This document shows, in pieces, positions 27,459-36,316 of a stretch of DNA of 64,000 nt (position 1 is its first letter; every line of letters starts with the position of its first letter). Source of the stretch: CAKMZU01 sp965248335 (GTDB lineage Bacteria > Pseudomonadota > Gammaproteobacteria > Pseudomonadales > DT-91); contig CBDFIY010000002.1 of the NCBI GenBank assembly GCA_965248335.1, forward strand, positions 558,001 to 622,000, written 5' to 3'. A program made the translations under genes and the position numbers. The notes below the pieces were generated by a model. That model did no database searches. It saw only the letters and a program-made list of their open reading frames with translations, and was not told the origin of the DNA.

Positions 27459-28358
27459 ATGGAGTCAACAGCCTATTTAAAAGGAAATAACACCGAGCAT
27501 TATTTTCAAAATGAACACTTACTTACTTCGGAGCAAGAGAAAATTGTTCGGGATTTCCAGCCTGTTATTAATCTCGATACCATTGTAAAGAATGCCTATA
27601 AATCCTACTTTATGGATAAGTACTATCAATCTATCAAGGCATCTCGAGTGTCGCTTGCCGCACTAACAGAAATTAAACATAACCATTTCCGAATGATACT
27701 CGATGCGTCACTAACAGGTGAGACGGCGAGTTATTGCTTCATAGATCTGGGAACTATTTATGCCAAAATAGGTCTGGATACATTAATATTAGAACGCTCT
27801 TTGGAAATATTTTCAGAGGCTTTTATTGAAAATATACGAATAAATATTAACCTCGAGCAATGTAGTTACTCATGGTCGGCGATTAATGAGGCTTATCAAC
27901 TTTTGTTTTTTCGTTATAAAGAAATTGCACTTGCTGCGTATGAATATTATAGCTACCTACAAACAGAGCGGATTTTTTCAGAACAAGCCCCCTTGTCTGT
28001 GCGAACTGTTGAGATGTCTCCCGAGCATTTGCTGATTTATATTAACCCGCTCAGTGATTACCTGAGCTGGCATGAGATCAGTGATTATGCCTTAACTTTG
28101 ATGAATCAACATCAGTATCGTCATGTGTACCTTGATCTCTCTGGGCTAACAGGCAGAGAACTCGATGAGAAAGATCTTATCATTTTTGATTTTCAACAAT
28201 ATTGTTTTATCAAAAGTATTGAGCTGTATGTGATTGGTATGAGCGATTTCGGCGAAGACGATTTACTGGCACAATCTGATGATATCCAAGAAAAAAAAGT
28301 ACATTTCTTTAGTGATCTTGAGCATGCACTGCTTTGTGATCGTTTGACGATTCAATAA
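27459..28358 (+). CDS. Globin-like/STAS two-domain protein (RsbR-like)
   Basis: Of the 299 residues, 22-170 are helical and resemble the sensor-globin domain, with FQPVINLDTIVKNAYKSYF and GTIYAKIGLDTLI. In haem-binding sensor globins the last motif carries His (GxxHxxIGL); here Y101 stands there, so haem binding is unlikely. Residues 182-295 look like a STAS domain, with HVYLDLSGL (222-230) matching the phosphoacceptor loop of RsbR/RsbS proteins. This layout fits a stressosome-type RsbR paralogue, yet no rsbS, rsbT or phosphatase lies nearby. The assignment is by pattern and moderate. Confidence 0.5.
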   Translation: MESTAYLKGNNTEHYFQNEHLLTSEQEKIVRDFQPVINLDTIVKNAYKSYFMDKYYQSIKASRVSLAALTEIKHNHFRMILDASLTGETASYCFIDLGTIYAKIGLDTLILERSLEIFSEAFIENIRININLEQCSYSWSAINEAYQLLFFRYKEIALAAYEYYSYLQTERIFSEQAPLSVRTVEMSPEHLLIYINPLSDYLSWHEISDYALTLMNQHQYRHVYLDLSGLTGRELDEKDLIIFDFQQYCFIKSIELYVIGMSDFGEDDLLAQSDDIQEKKVHFFSDLEHALLCDRLTIQ

Positions 28359-28382
28359 ATAACGGTTCTTCAGAGTTTGTGG

Positions 28383-29027
28383 TTAAAGTTTGTAGGTTGC
28401 AGATGTCATGACTTTAGACATGAGTTTCATGCAGGCTTTAATCGGATATGGAAGTTCTACGCCTCCTGCGTTTTTTGCCATAATGGCGTGACTCTCTTCA
28501 TCGATCAGCATTTGTTCGAGTATTTCACGTGTTTTTTTATCGGACTCAGGGATTTGCCGCAGATGTTTTTCCAAGTGCACGCACACTTGCTCTTCTGTTG
28601 CAGCTACAAATCCTAAGCTGATTCGATCACTTATCGTGCCTGCTAGTGCGCCCACCCCAAAAGACATACCGTAAAAGAGTGGGTTGAGTACGCTAGGCTG
28701 GCTATCCAGCTCTTCTAACCGTTCTTCGCACCAAACAAGGTGATCAATTTCCTCATCGGCGGCTTGTTGCATGTCAGTGCGTGTCGATTCATTTTTCGCC
28801 GTAAGGGCCTGACCTTGGTAGAGTGCCTGTGCACAAACTTCACCTGTATGGTTAATTCGCATCAGTCCCGCAATATGTTTTTTTTCTTCTTGAACTGGAT
28901 GGTGATGAGTATTTGTCTCTGCGGAGAGCTTACGGTTTGCATTGAAAGCGCCTTTGGTCAGTGTTTTTATGCCTTGATCAAATGTTGATATGGCTCGATC
29001 AAAAGCCGATAGTGAGCGCTTGTGCAT
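28383..29027 (-). CDS. coq7: 3-demethoxyubiquinol 3-hydroxylase
   Basis: The protein has 214 residues from ATG 29027 (MHKRSLSAFDRAI), matching the usual Coq7 length. The open frame extends to 29159 but that extension reads through a repeat remnant. The di-iron ligands lie in RINHTGEVCAQALYQ, DEEIDHLVWCEERLEEL and LEQMLIDEESHAIMA. Coq7 hydroxylates the ubiquinone precursor ring in aerobic ubiquinone synthesis. It is convergent with the globin/STAS gene. Confidence 0.94.
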   Translation of the reverse strand: MHKRSLSAFDRAISTFDQGIKTLTKGAFNANRKLSAETNTHHHPVQEEKKHIAGLMRINHTGEVCAQALYQGQALTAKNESTRTDMQQAADEEIDHLVWCEERLEELDSQPSVLNPLFYGMSFGVGALAGTISDRISLGFVAATEEQVCVHLEKHLRQIPESDKKTREILEQMLIDEESHAIMAKNAGGVELPYPIKACMKLMSKVMTSATYKL

Positions 29028-29090
29028 GTAGAAAACCTGAGGCTTGCTTATAAAAGTTGAGTATTTTACCTGAATGGCGCTTGTTTGTAA

Positions 29091-29119
29091 TATACCCATC
29101 TTCAAGGGCGATCGGTATA
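29091..29119 (+). repeat. Shortened MITE-like repeat, 29 bp
   Basis: TATACCCATC joined directly to TTCAAGGGCGATCGGTATA consists of the two ends of the 128-bp repeat without the middle. It lies upstream of coq7 and is nearly the reverse complement of the form at 11662-11691. Confidence 0.7.
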
Positions 29120-29279
29120 GGTGTAATAGACTTGGCCAATAGAATAAATGCATTGCCATAAATATAACGATTAGTAGAAAGTTTACTCTACTTTCAGTAA
29201 TATGCGCTGCTTTTAGCAGACAAAAGCGATTTAGCTAAAATAAGCGGCTTGTACGTCCAAATTAATAATAGGCAAGGTT

Positions 29280-30596
29280 TTGGAAGCAGTAGACTTACCA
29301 TCAGATGATCAATGTGGCGGTTCAGGGCAGCAGCAAGGGCTTAATAGGCCGACTAATCCGATACGCCCATTAAACATAGCACTCTTAGGCTATCGGAGTC
29401 ATCCCTACTCAGGCGGCCAAGGTATTTATATTAAATATCTATCAAAGGCATTAGTTGACCTTGGCCATTCAGTCGATGTGATTTCAGGCGAGCCTTACCC
29501 GCATCTTGATGAGCGAGTTACGTTGATCAAGATGCCCGGATTAAACTTATTTGAAAATGGCTTGGCATCTATTCGGCCCAAACACCTTTTTTCATATGCG
29601 GATTCATTTGAGTGGTTAAGTAAGCTGACAGGTGGTTTTGCCGAGCCTTATTGCTTTGGTGTACGCGTGAATCAATATTTAAAGAAACACGGCAAAGATT
29701 ACGATATTATCCATGATAACCAGAGCTTATCTTATGGCATGCTTGATATTCAGCGTCGACTCCCTTTAGTGACAACCTTTCATCATCCGATTACCAGCGA
29801 TTTAAAAATTGCACTGGAAGCCAGTAACAGCCTACGGGAACAATTATTGATTCGACGTTGGCATTCTTTTTTACGCATGCAAACAAAGGTTGTAAGGCAG
29901 TTATCACATATTGTTACGGTCTCAGAGTGCTCACGTCAGGATATTGGTAAAGATTTTGGTATTGATTCAGCATCTATGGCGTTAATCCATAATGGTATCG
30001 ATGTTGATGAATTTTCACCACGAAAAAATATTGCACGAAAACCCAATCGACTTATGGCGACAGCCTCAGCAGATCAGCCACTCAAAGGCTTGCGCTTTTT
30101 GTTGGAGGCTTACGCAGCTCTGCTAAAAACATACCCAGATCTCGAGCTCGTCGTGATAGGCAAGCCTAAGGTTGAGGGTGAAACAGAGAAGCTGCTGAAG
30201 TCGCTGCAGATTTCTGAAAAAGTACAATTCGTATCAGGGGTAACGACCGAGCGAATTGTCACGCTTTATGCTGAAACAACGATCGCGGTTGTCCCTTCAT
30301 TATATGAGGGATTCGGTTTGCCTGCTGGGGAAGCGATGGCATGTGAGGTGCCTGTTGTTTCAACAAATGGCGGTGCTTTGCCCGAAGTCGTAGGCGATGC
30401 AGGTATTATTGTTGAAAAGGGTAATTCGGCGTTTTTAGTTGAGGCTATCGCCGAGCTTTTAGATAACCCTGAAAAAGTAAGAAACTTGGGTAAGGCGGGA
30501 CGCGTCAGAATCGTTGAAAAATTCAGCTGGTATGTGGCCGCTAAACATTTTACTGATCATTACAATACGATTATTTCTTCTTATGCAGACCGTTAA
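29280..30596 (+). CDS. Family-4 glycosyltransferase
   Basis: The 438-residue GT-B glycosyltransferase has the N-terminal acceptor domain with LLGYRSHPYSGGQGIYIKYL and a C-terminal donor domain with LKGLRFLLEAYAALL and the EX7E-type loop PSLYEGFGLPAGEAMACEVP. The start is TTG at 29280 with AAGG ahead. Sugar donor and acceptor are unknown. It heads an operon with a methyltransferase (14-bp overlap) and a toroid protein (4-bp overlap), so the three products likely modify one glycan or lipid-linked sugar. Confidence 0.85.
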   Translation: MEAVDLPSDDQCGGSGQQQGLNRPTNPIRPLNIALLGYRSHPYSGGQGIYIKYLSKALVDLGHSVDVISGEPYPHLDERVTLIKMPGLNLFENGLASIRPKHLFSYADSFEWLSKLTGGFAEPYCFGVRVNQYLKKHGKDYDIIHDNQSLSYGMLDIQRRLPLVTTFHHPITSDLKIALEASNSLREQLLIRRWHSFLRMQTKVVRQLSHIVTVSECSRQDIGKDFGIDSASMALIHNGIDVDEFSPRKNIARKPNRLMATASADQPLKGLRFLLEAYAALLKTYPDLELVVIGKPKVEGETEKLLKSLQISEKVQFVSGVTTERIVTLYAETTIAVVPSLYEGFGLPAGEAMACEVPVVSTNGGALPEVVGDAGIIVEKGNSAFLVEAIAELLDNPEKVRNLGKAGRVRIVEKFSWYVAAKHFTDHYNTIISSYADR

Positions 30597-31299
30597 TTTT
30601 AAAAAATTTGCCTTAAATGCAGGTGACCGTGTTTTAGATCTTGGTTGTGGTGAAGGGCGGCACGTCATTTCTGCCTACCTAGAAGGCGATGTTGAATCAA
30701 TAGGCGTAGATCTTTGCCTTAATGATTTACTCACAACCCAAAATAAAGCCGCTGACTTTGTCGATTCAAACAATAAAGCTAAGTTCTTTGCTTTGAGTGC
30801 AGCAAATGGAATGCAGCTACCTTTTGCGGATAGTAGCTTCGACAAGATTATTTGCTCTGAGGTACTTGAGCATATTCCTGACTATGAAGCCGTATTAACT
30901 GAGATTGCTCGCATACTAAAGCCTGGTGGTTTATTTTGCGCATCGGTGCCGAGGTTTTGGCCGGAAACACTTTGCTGGCATTTTAGCGATGAATACCATG
31001 AAAACGAAGGTGGCCATCTTCGTATTTTCTTAGAAAAGCAGCTGAGGCGAAAAATTGAGGAAAAGGGTTTCCGTTTTTACCATAAGCATTGGGCTCATGC
31101 CTTGCATAGCCCTTATTGGTGGTTACAATGTGCAGACTGGAAAAACAAAGAAAATAACAAGGCAGTTGAGGCTTATCATAAGTTGTTGGTGTGGGATATG
31201 ATGGAGAAACCTTGGGTGACACGCTTTGCGGAAAAGTGCCTGAATCCTGTCATGGGTAAGTCGGTTGTGATGTATTTTCAAAAGGCGGCGACACAGTGA
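30583..31299 (+). CDS. Class I SAM-dependent methyltransferase
   Basis: The protein has 238 residues from ATG 30583, which overlaps the glycosyltransferase stop; a longer frame from 30514 lies wholly within that gene and is not needed. Motif I is VLDLGCGEG (17-25), and the later LPFADSSFDKIICSEVLEHI and LKPGGLFCASVP are Methyltransf_11 hallmarks. The substrate is unknown, and the coupling suggests a glycosylated product. Confidence 0.85.
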   Translation: MQTVNFKKFALNAGDRVLDLGCGEGRHVISAYLEGDVESIGVDLCLNDLLTTQNKAADFVDSNNKAKFFALSAANGMQLPFADSSFDKIICSEVLEHIPDYEAVLTEIARILKPGGLFCASVPRFWPETLCWHFSDEYHENEGGHLRIFLEKQLRRKIEEKGFRFYHKHWAHALHSPYWWLQCADWKNKENNKAVEAYHKLLVWDMMEKPWVTRFAEKCLNPVMGKSVVMYFQKAATQ

Positions 31300-32390
31300 G
31301 TGAGTTGTATCTAACCAGAGGGATTTTCCCTAAAGAGTTTTTCCGGCCGACTGTCGATTTTATTCTGAGTGTTCAACAGGAAAATGGCTCTATCCCGTGG
31401 TTTGAAGGTGGCTATGCTGATCCTTGGGATCATGTTGAGTCAGCTATGGGGTTGAGTATTGGTGGTGAGTTTAGAGCAGCGGAAAGCGCTTATCGATGGC
31501 TTGAACAACAACAACTGCCCGATGGCAGCTTTTGGGCTGCTTACAAAGATGGAAAAGTCGATAACCAAGAGCGCCGTGAAACGAATTTTGTCGCCTATGT
31601 TGCAACGGGATTATGGCACCATTATGTCATCAGTGAAAATTTAACGTTTATTCAATCGCTATGGCCTATGGTCGTTAAAGCCATTGAATTTGTATTATCG
31701 CTGCAAACAGAACATGGCGATATTCATTGGGCGGTAGATGCGAATGGTAAAGCTAAAGAGGATGCTTTGGTAACAGGCTGCAGTTCTATCTATAAGAGCT
31801 TGGAGTGCGCCTATAATTTATCTGTAGTCGCTCAAGATGAGAGAAAAGACTGGCTAGTTGCTAGAGAAAAACTCGGCAATGCACTGCGTTTTCATGAAAA
31901 AGAACGATTTGACCGAACATGGGAGAGCAAGGCACGCTATTCGATGGATTGGTTTTATCCGGTATTGACCGGGGTTTTGCCAAAAAAAGAAGCTGAGAAA
32001 CGCCTGCTACAACGTTGGGATGAATTTGTTGTAGAGGGTATGGGTAGCCGTTGTGTGAGCGATCAACCATGGGTCACTATCGCCGAATCCTGTGAATTAA
32101 CCATGGCATTGTTGGCGGCAGGGATGGAAACAAAGGCAGCTAAAGTCTATAGTTGGCTCCACCAGTGGCGGCTAGATGATGGCGCTTACTGGACGGGCTA
32201 TCAATTTGCTGAAGATTTACTTTGGCCGAATGAAAAACCCACCTGGACAGCCGGCGCCATACTGCTTGCGGCAGATGCGCTTACTGATCATACGGCAGCG
32301 GCTTATCTTTTTAAAGAGGTGAAGTTGCTAGCGGTAGTACAACCAAAATCAGATAAAATCCGTGCGGATAAAGATAAACAATTTGCCTGA
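31296..32390 (+). CDS. Alpha/alpha-toroid (prenyltransferase/squalene-cyclase-like) protein
   Basis: The 364-residue protein begins at a GTG overlapping the methyltransferase stop. It has repeated toroid segments: FILSVQQENGSIPWFEGG (about 26-43), AYRWLEQQQLPDGSFWAAY, FVLSLQTEHGDIHWAV and WRLDDGAYWTGYQF. These QxxDGxW-like repeats are those of terpene-cyclase/prenyltransferase beta-subunit folds. I do not see the DxDD acid motif of squalene cyclases, so a glycan- or lipid-binding or processing role is as likely. A hairpin follows the operon. Confidence 0.7.
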   Translation: MSELYLTRGIFPKEFFRPTVDFILSVQQENGSIPWFEGGYADPWDHVESAMGLSIGGEFRAAESAYRWLEQQQLPDGSFWAAYKDGKVDNQERRETNFVAYVATGLWHHYVISENLTFIQSLWPMVVKAIEFVLSLQTEHGDIHWAVDANGKAKEDALVTGCSSIYKSLECAYNLSVVAQDERKDWLVAREKLGNALRFHEKERFDRTWESKARYSMDWFYPVLTGVLPKKEAEKRLLQRWDEFVVEGMGSRCVSDQPWVTIAESCELTMALLAAGMETKAAKVYSWLHQWRLDDGAYWTGYQFAEDLLWPNEKPTWTAGAILLAADALTDHTAAAYLFKEVKLLAVVQPKSDKIRADKDKQFA

Positions 32391-32439
32391 CGCGTTTAAC
32401 CAACTCGGTGCCGAGTAACGGTGACTCAGCTACTGCCGA

Positions 32440-32464
32440 AAAGCCCTTACTGTAAAAGGGCTTT
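32440..32464. terminator. Terminator hairpin after the GT operon
   Basis: AAAGCCCTT and AAGGGCTTT form a perfect 9-bp stem with a 7-nt loop, between the toroid gene and the convergent methyltransferase gene. It can work for both strands. Confidence 0.65.
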
Positions 32465-32506
32465 ATTGAAAGGTTATCGTTGGGAGAGATTGTCGTTGTA
32501 GGGAAA

Positions 32507-33124
32507 TTATAGACGCCTTAAAATCCCCAGCGTATTAACAATCTCAACCTCCTCAAAAAGCCCTGAAGCCATTGCTAAGCGATAAATAGTAATAGGTGCT
32601 TGCCCACCTTCGTCAGGGTTAGGGAATAGGTCGTGAACGAGTAAATAACCACCTGAAATAACCTTGCTTGCCCAGCAGCGATAATCCGTCATTGCAGCAC
32701 CTAGGCTATGGCCGCCATCGATAAACACCATACTTAAGGGGGTTTGCCAATGTTTTGCGGCGACGCTGGATGAGGAAACAACGGGCACAACAGTGTTTTC
32801 AAGATCAGCGGCTGACATATTTTGACGAAAAGCCTTGAAAGTGTCGTATTTTTCGATGCTCGCATCATAGAGGTCGCTGTCGTGATATTCCTCCCCAAAC
32901 TGATGCTCTTCAGACCCTCTGTGATGATCAATGGCGTAGACAATGCCATCATATTGTCTCGCAGCAATACCTAGATAAATGGTTGATTTACCACAATAGC
33001 TACCCACTTCGAGTAAGGCACCTTTTGATGCAGATTGGTCTGCGTAGTGATAGAGTGCGGCCGCCTCGTCTTCTGCGAGGAAGCCTTTGATGCTTTGGAT
33101 ATCGATGTTATCAGGTAATTGCAT
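32507..33124 (-). CDS. Class I SAM methyltransferase (Methyltransf_24 type)
   Basis: The 205-residue protein has motif I LLEVGSYCGKSTIYLG (37-52), AIDHHRGSEEHQ and SMVFIDGGHSLGAAMTDY, typical of the Methyltransf_24 group found in sugar and natural-product pathways. It lies between the convergent GT operon and divergent waaA, which suggests an envelope glycan role (inference). Confidence 0.8.
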   Translation of the reverse strand: MQLPDNIDIQSIKGFLAEDEAAALYHYADQSASKGALLEVGSYCGKSTIYLGIAARQYDGIVYAIDHHRGSEEHQFGEEYHDSDLYDASIEKYDTFKAFRQNMSAADLENTVVPVVSSSSVAAKHWQTPLSMVFIDGGHSLGAAMTDYRCWASKVISGGYLLVHDLFPNPDEGGQAPITIYRLAMASGLFEEVEIVNTLGILRRL

Positions 33125-33206
33125 ACAAACTTCTTATTCTTTAAAAAAGTGGTTTATTATAAGAGGGTTCCTGATTTGTTTCAGCTGTTAATTGTAGGGT
33201 AAACCT

Positions 33207-34481
33207 TTGCGAACGTTATATACGGTGTTGTATTTATTTTTATTGCCTTTGGTGCTTTTACGTCTTTTGTGGCGGTCAAAAAAAGCGCCTGCTTATCGGC
33301 GGCGGATTAAGGAGCGATTTGCTTTAGTACCGGCAAGGGTATCGGATGCACCACTTATCTGGATACATGCTGTTTCTGTTGGCGAAACCATGGCCGCTGT
33401 TCCTTTTATCGAAAAGTTACAAGAAGCCTATCCAGAGTGGGCGTTTTGTGTCACAACAACAACCCCCACGGGTTCAGAACGTGTTCGTGCGGTGTTCGGT
33501 GATTCGGTACTGCATTATTACCTTCCTTATGATATTCCATCTTTTGTTCGCCATTTCGTCAAGCGCATCCGCCCTAGCATATTGATCATCATGGAGACTG
33601 AGCTATGGCCCAATTTGATCGATGTTTGTCATAAAAAAATGCCTGTTATCTTGGCCAATGCGCGTATGTCGGAAAAATCAATGCGCGGTTACCAATCATT
33701 TAAAGCACTGACACGGCCTATGTTTGAAAAATTGACTTTGGTCGCGACACAATCGAATGATGATGCTGCACGATTTATGGATTTAGGGGTCGATAATAAT
33801 CACTTATCGATTACCGGCAGTATTAAATACGATGTTGTTGTCACTGATGCTGTGCATGAGCGGGTTGCCTTATTAAAAACGCAGCTGCAATTGCAGCATC
33901 GTCGCATCGTTATTTTTGCCAGTACTCACGCCAAAGAAGATGAAATTATTCTGCCTGTCATTAAACGCCTTAATATGCGGAGCAGTCGCGTGCTGGGTTT
34001 TGTTGTACCTCGCCACCCTGAAAGGTTTGGTGTCGTGAGTCAACTCTGCGAAAAACATATGATGGTAAGTGTCAACGTTACAGACAATCAGCCGGTCAGT
34101 AGCGAGGCACAGGTTTTGATAGGTGATACCATGGGCGATTTGTTAGCTTATTTTGGCTTGTCAGATATTGCTTTCATTGGTGGTAGTTTGGTGGAAAATG
34201 GCGGGCATAATTACCTTGAGGCAGCTGTTTGGTCATTACCCATTGTCACAGGTCCGTCAGTCTTTAATTTCCAGCATGTTGCTGATCGATTAGTAGTTGA
34301 AGGTGGTTTAATTTGCGTCAATGACGGGTTTGCATTAGAGCGCTTGTTGGTTGAGTGGTTAGAGCAACCTGATGCGGCAATCACGATAGGTGAGTCGGCT
34401 TACGACGTGTTGATGGCTAATCAAGGCTCCTTGCAGCGGCTTGTGGATCGCGTTAGTTTTCAATTGGATAAGTTGATTTAG
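33207..34481 (+). CDS. waaA: 3-deoxy-D-manno-octulosonic acid transferase
   Basis: The 424-residue GT30 enzyme attaches Kdo to lipid A precursor at the inner membrane. Recognisable pieces are the N-terminal anchor and basic stretch, LIWIHAVSVGETMAAVPFI, LIIMETELWPNLI, FASTHAKEDEIIL, VPRHPERF and IAFIGGSLVENGGHNYLEAA. The start is TTG at 33207; an ATG alternative would remove the anchor. It is monocistronic. Confidence 0.95.
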   Translation: MRTLYTVLYLFLLPLVLLRLLWRSKKAPAYRRRIKERFALVPARVSDAPLIWIHAVSVGETMAAVPFIEKLQEAYPEWAFCVTTTTPTGSERVRAVFGDSVLHYYLPYDIPSFVRHFVKRIRPSILIIMETELWPNLIDVCHKKMPVILANARMSEKSMRGYQSFKALTRPMFEKLTLVATQSNDDAARFMDLGVDNNHLSITGSIKYDVVVTDAVHERVALLKTQLQLQHRRIVIFASTHAKEDEIILPVIKRLNMRSSRVLGFVVPRHPERFGVVSQLCEKHMMVSVNVTDNQPVSSEAQVLIGDTMGDLLAYFGLSDIAFIGGSLVENGGHNYLEAAVWSLPIVTGPSVFNFQHVADRLVVEGGLICVNDGFALERLLVEWLEQPDAAITIGESAYDVLMANQGSLQRLVDRVSFQLDKLI

Positions 34482-34531
34482 GGCAGAATACATTCAGCAT
34501 ACTTTGTTTGTGTAATTTTGAATTAAAGTTA

Positions 34532-34587
34532 AAAGTTCCAGACTAATAAGGACACCGTCGGTTTTCTGAAGTAAGGCTTGGAACTTT
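34532..34587 (+). promoter_or_regulatory. Inverted repeat in the leader of the APC permease gene
   Basis: AAAGTTCCA (34532-34540) and TGGAACTTT (34579-34587) form a perfect 9-bp stem enclosing 38 nt and ending 3 nt before the ATG. It would fold next to or over the ribosome-binding region (AAGG at 34573-34576) and could regulate translation. A DNA operator is an alternative. Confidence 0.4.
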
Positions 34588-34590
34588 ATT

Positions 34591-36264
34591 ATGATATTAC
34601 ACCGCTCTATTGGTTTTATTGGGCTTACCTTTATTTCCATAGGTGGCATTATCGGGTCTGGGTGGATATTTGGCCCTTTGATCACAGCGCAACTGGCAGG
34701 GCCTGCCTCTATTGTCTCATGGGCCTTAGGCGGCTTGAGTATGTTGGTTCTGGCGATGTGCTTCGCTGAGATCAGTAGTATTGTTCCCGTGGCCGGCGGC
34801 ATTGCGCGATTACCCATGTTTTCTCACGGTAAATTCACGGCGATGATTTTAGGGTGGACGGCTTGGCTTGGTTATAATACCGCAGCGCCTATCGAAACCA
34901 TTGCCGCATTAAATTATCTTGCAGCATACTTTCCTTGGCTTCGCCCTGAAGACGCCGCACAAAACGAATTATCAATGTTAGGCATGTTAGTTGCTTTTGG
35001 GGTGATGATTTTCTTTACAGTACTTAATGCTTTTGGGGCTAAAGTTTTTGCGCAAACCAATACGGCTATTACCTGGTTTAAAATTGCTATCCCTCTTGTG
35101 GTTGCCTTTGCTTTGCTTTATCTCAATTTCAATATTGAAAATTTCACGGCAAAAGGTGGCTTTATGCCCCATGGATGGAATGGTGTTTTTAGTGCTATTT
35201 CAACGGGTGGTATTATCTTTTCGTTCATAGGATTTCGGCATGCTATTGATATGGCTGGAGAAACTAAACGCCCGCAGGTAATTATTCCGCTAGCTCTTTC
35301 TACATCCCTGTTATTGTGCCTTGTGATTTATGAGGTATTACAAGTAGCATTTGTCGGTGCCTTGAATGAACAGCAGCTGGCGAATGGCTGGGAAAATATC
35401 CATTTTCAAGGGCATTTAGGGCCTTTAGCTGGCGTTATTATTGGTTTGTCTGTCGGGTGGCTGACGGTTGTACTTTATGCTGGGGCTGTTTTAGGGCCTT
35501 TTGGTGCGGGTCTTATTTCAACAGGATCCAATGGCCGTCTGGCTTATGCTATGTCTGAAAATGATTTATTTCCTTCTTGGGTTGGTCACCTTTCTCTTTA
35601 TCGTGTGCCATTCAGGGCGATGCTTTTGAATCTTGTGGTGGGTATGTGTGTTATTTTATTTTTAACGTTTAAACAGGCAGTTGCACTTAATAGCGCGGCT
35701 ATCATTTTATCGTTTAGTATTGGCCCAATTGCTGTTTATACCTTCAGGCGTCAGCTTGCACATCGCCCAAGGAAGTTTAAGTTGCCTTTTGTTCAAGTAA
35801 TGGGGGTATTAGGGTTTATCGTTTCTAGCTTGGTGATTTATTGGAGTGGGTGGGATGTATTCAGGGTAATGCTCATTTCCATGATTATCGGCGTTATTAT
35901 TTTTGTTATACATGTGTGGATGAAAAAAGAACCTTGGTCTGAGCAGCAGGTTCAGTACGCACTATGGTTGATTCCTTACTTGTTAGGGTTAGGTATCATT
36001 AGCTATTTAGGGAATTTTGGTGGTGGTAAGCACTGGATAGACTTCCCTCTGGATATAGTTCTTGTCGCCTTGTTAGGCGTCTTTATTTTTTATTTGGCTT
36101 CGTACAGCGCGTTACCCAACAAAGTCGCTTTTGCTTATTATGAAGAGGCTAAACGCCATTATGAGTCACAACATATGTTGTATGTTTACCCTGAGATGAT
36201 GCCACTGACTGTTGCTTGTGATGACGAGGACGGGTGTCCGAATGAACATAACTCTACTGATTAG
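34591..36264 (+). CDS. APC-family amino acid permease
   Basis: The 557-residue transporter has about twelve membrane segments plus a cytoplasmic tail with clustered Asp and Glu. TM1 carries the unwound motif GGIIGSGWIFGP (17-28), the APC superfamily substrate site. FSFIGFRHAIDMAGETKRPQ is the conserved TM6-loop signature. The substrate is likely an amino acid or amine. The gene stands alone between waaA and an acyltransferase. Confidence 0.88.
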   Translation: MILHRSIGFIGLTFISIGGIIGSGWIFGPLITAQLAGPASIVSWALGGLSMLVLAMCFAEISSIVPVAGGIARLPMFSHGKFTAMILGWTAWLGYNTAAPIETIAALNYLAAYFPWLRPEDAAQNELSMLGMLVAFGVMIFFTVLNAFGAKVFAQTNTAITWFKIAIPLVVAFALLYLNFNIENFTAKGGFMPHGWNGVFSAISTGGIIFSFIGFRHAIDMAGETKRPQVIIPLALSTSLLLCLVIYEVLQVAFVGALNEQQLANGWENIHFQGHLGPLAGVIIGLSVGWLTVVLYAGAVLGPFGAGLISTGSNGRLAYAMSENDLFPSWVGHLSLYRVPFRAMLLNLVVGMCVILFLTFKQAVALNSAAIILSFSIGPIAVYTFRRQLAHRPRKFKLPFVQVMGVLGFIVSSLVIYWSGWDVFRVMLISMIIGVIIFVIHVWMKKEPWSEQQVQYALWLIPYLLGLGIISYLGNFGGGKHWIDFPLDIVLVALLGVFIFYLASYSALPNKVAFAYYEEAKRHYESQHMLYVYPEMMPLTVACDDEDGCPNEHNSTD

Positions 36265-36316
36265 TTATTTTTTCTTGGTTTAAGCTGTGCTATTTTCCTA
36301 AAAAAACTGGGAATAC

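Noticed and set aside
29028..29159. N-terminal extension of coq7 to 29159
   Set aside because: The extension reads through a repeat remnant, is not Coq7-like, and the ATG at 29027 gives the normal family length.
30514..30582. Upstream start for the methyltransferase inside the glycosyltransferase gene
   Set aside because: The added residues are a frame-shifted copy of coding sequence; the ATG at 30583 fits overlap coupling and the domain start.
34494..34817. Minus-strand 107-codon ORF opposite the APC permease start
   Set aside because: It is antisense to the conserved TM1-TM2 coding region and has no independent support.
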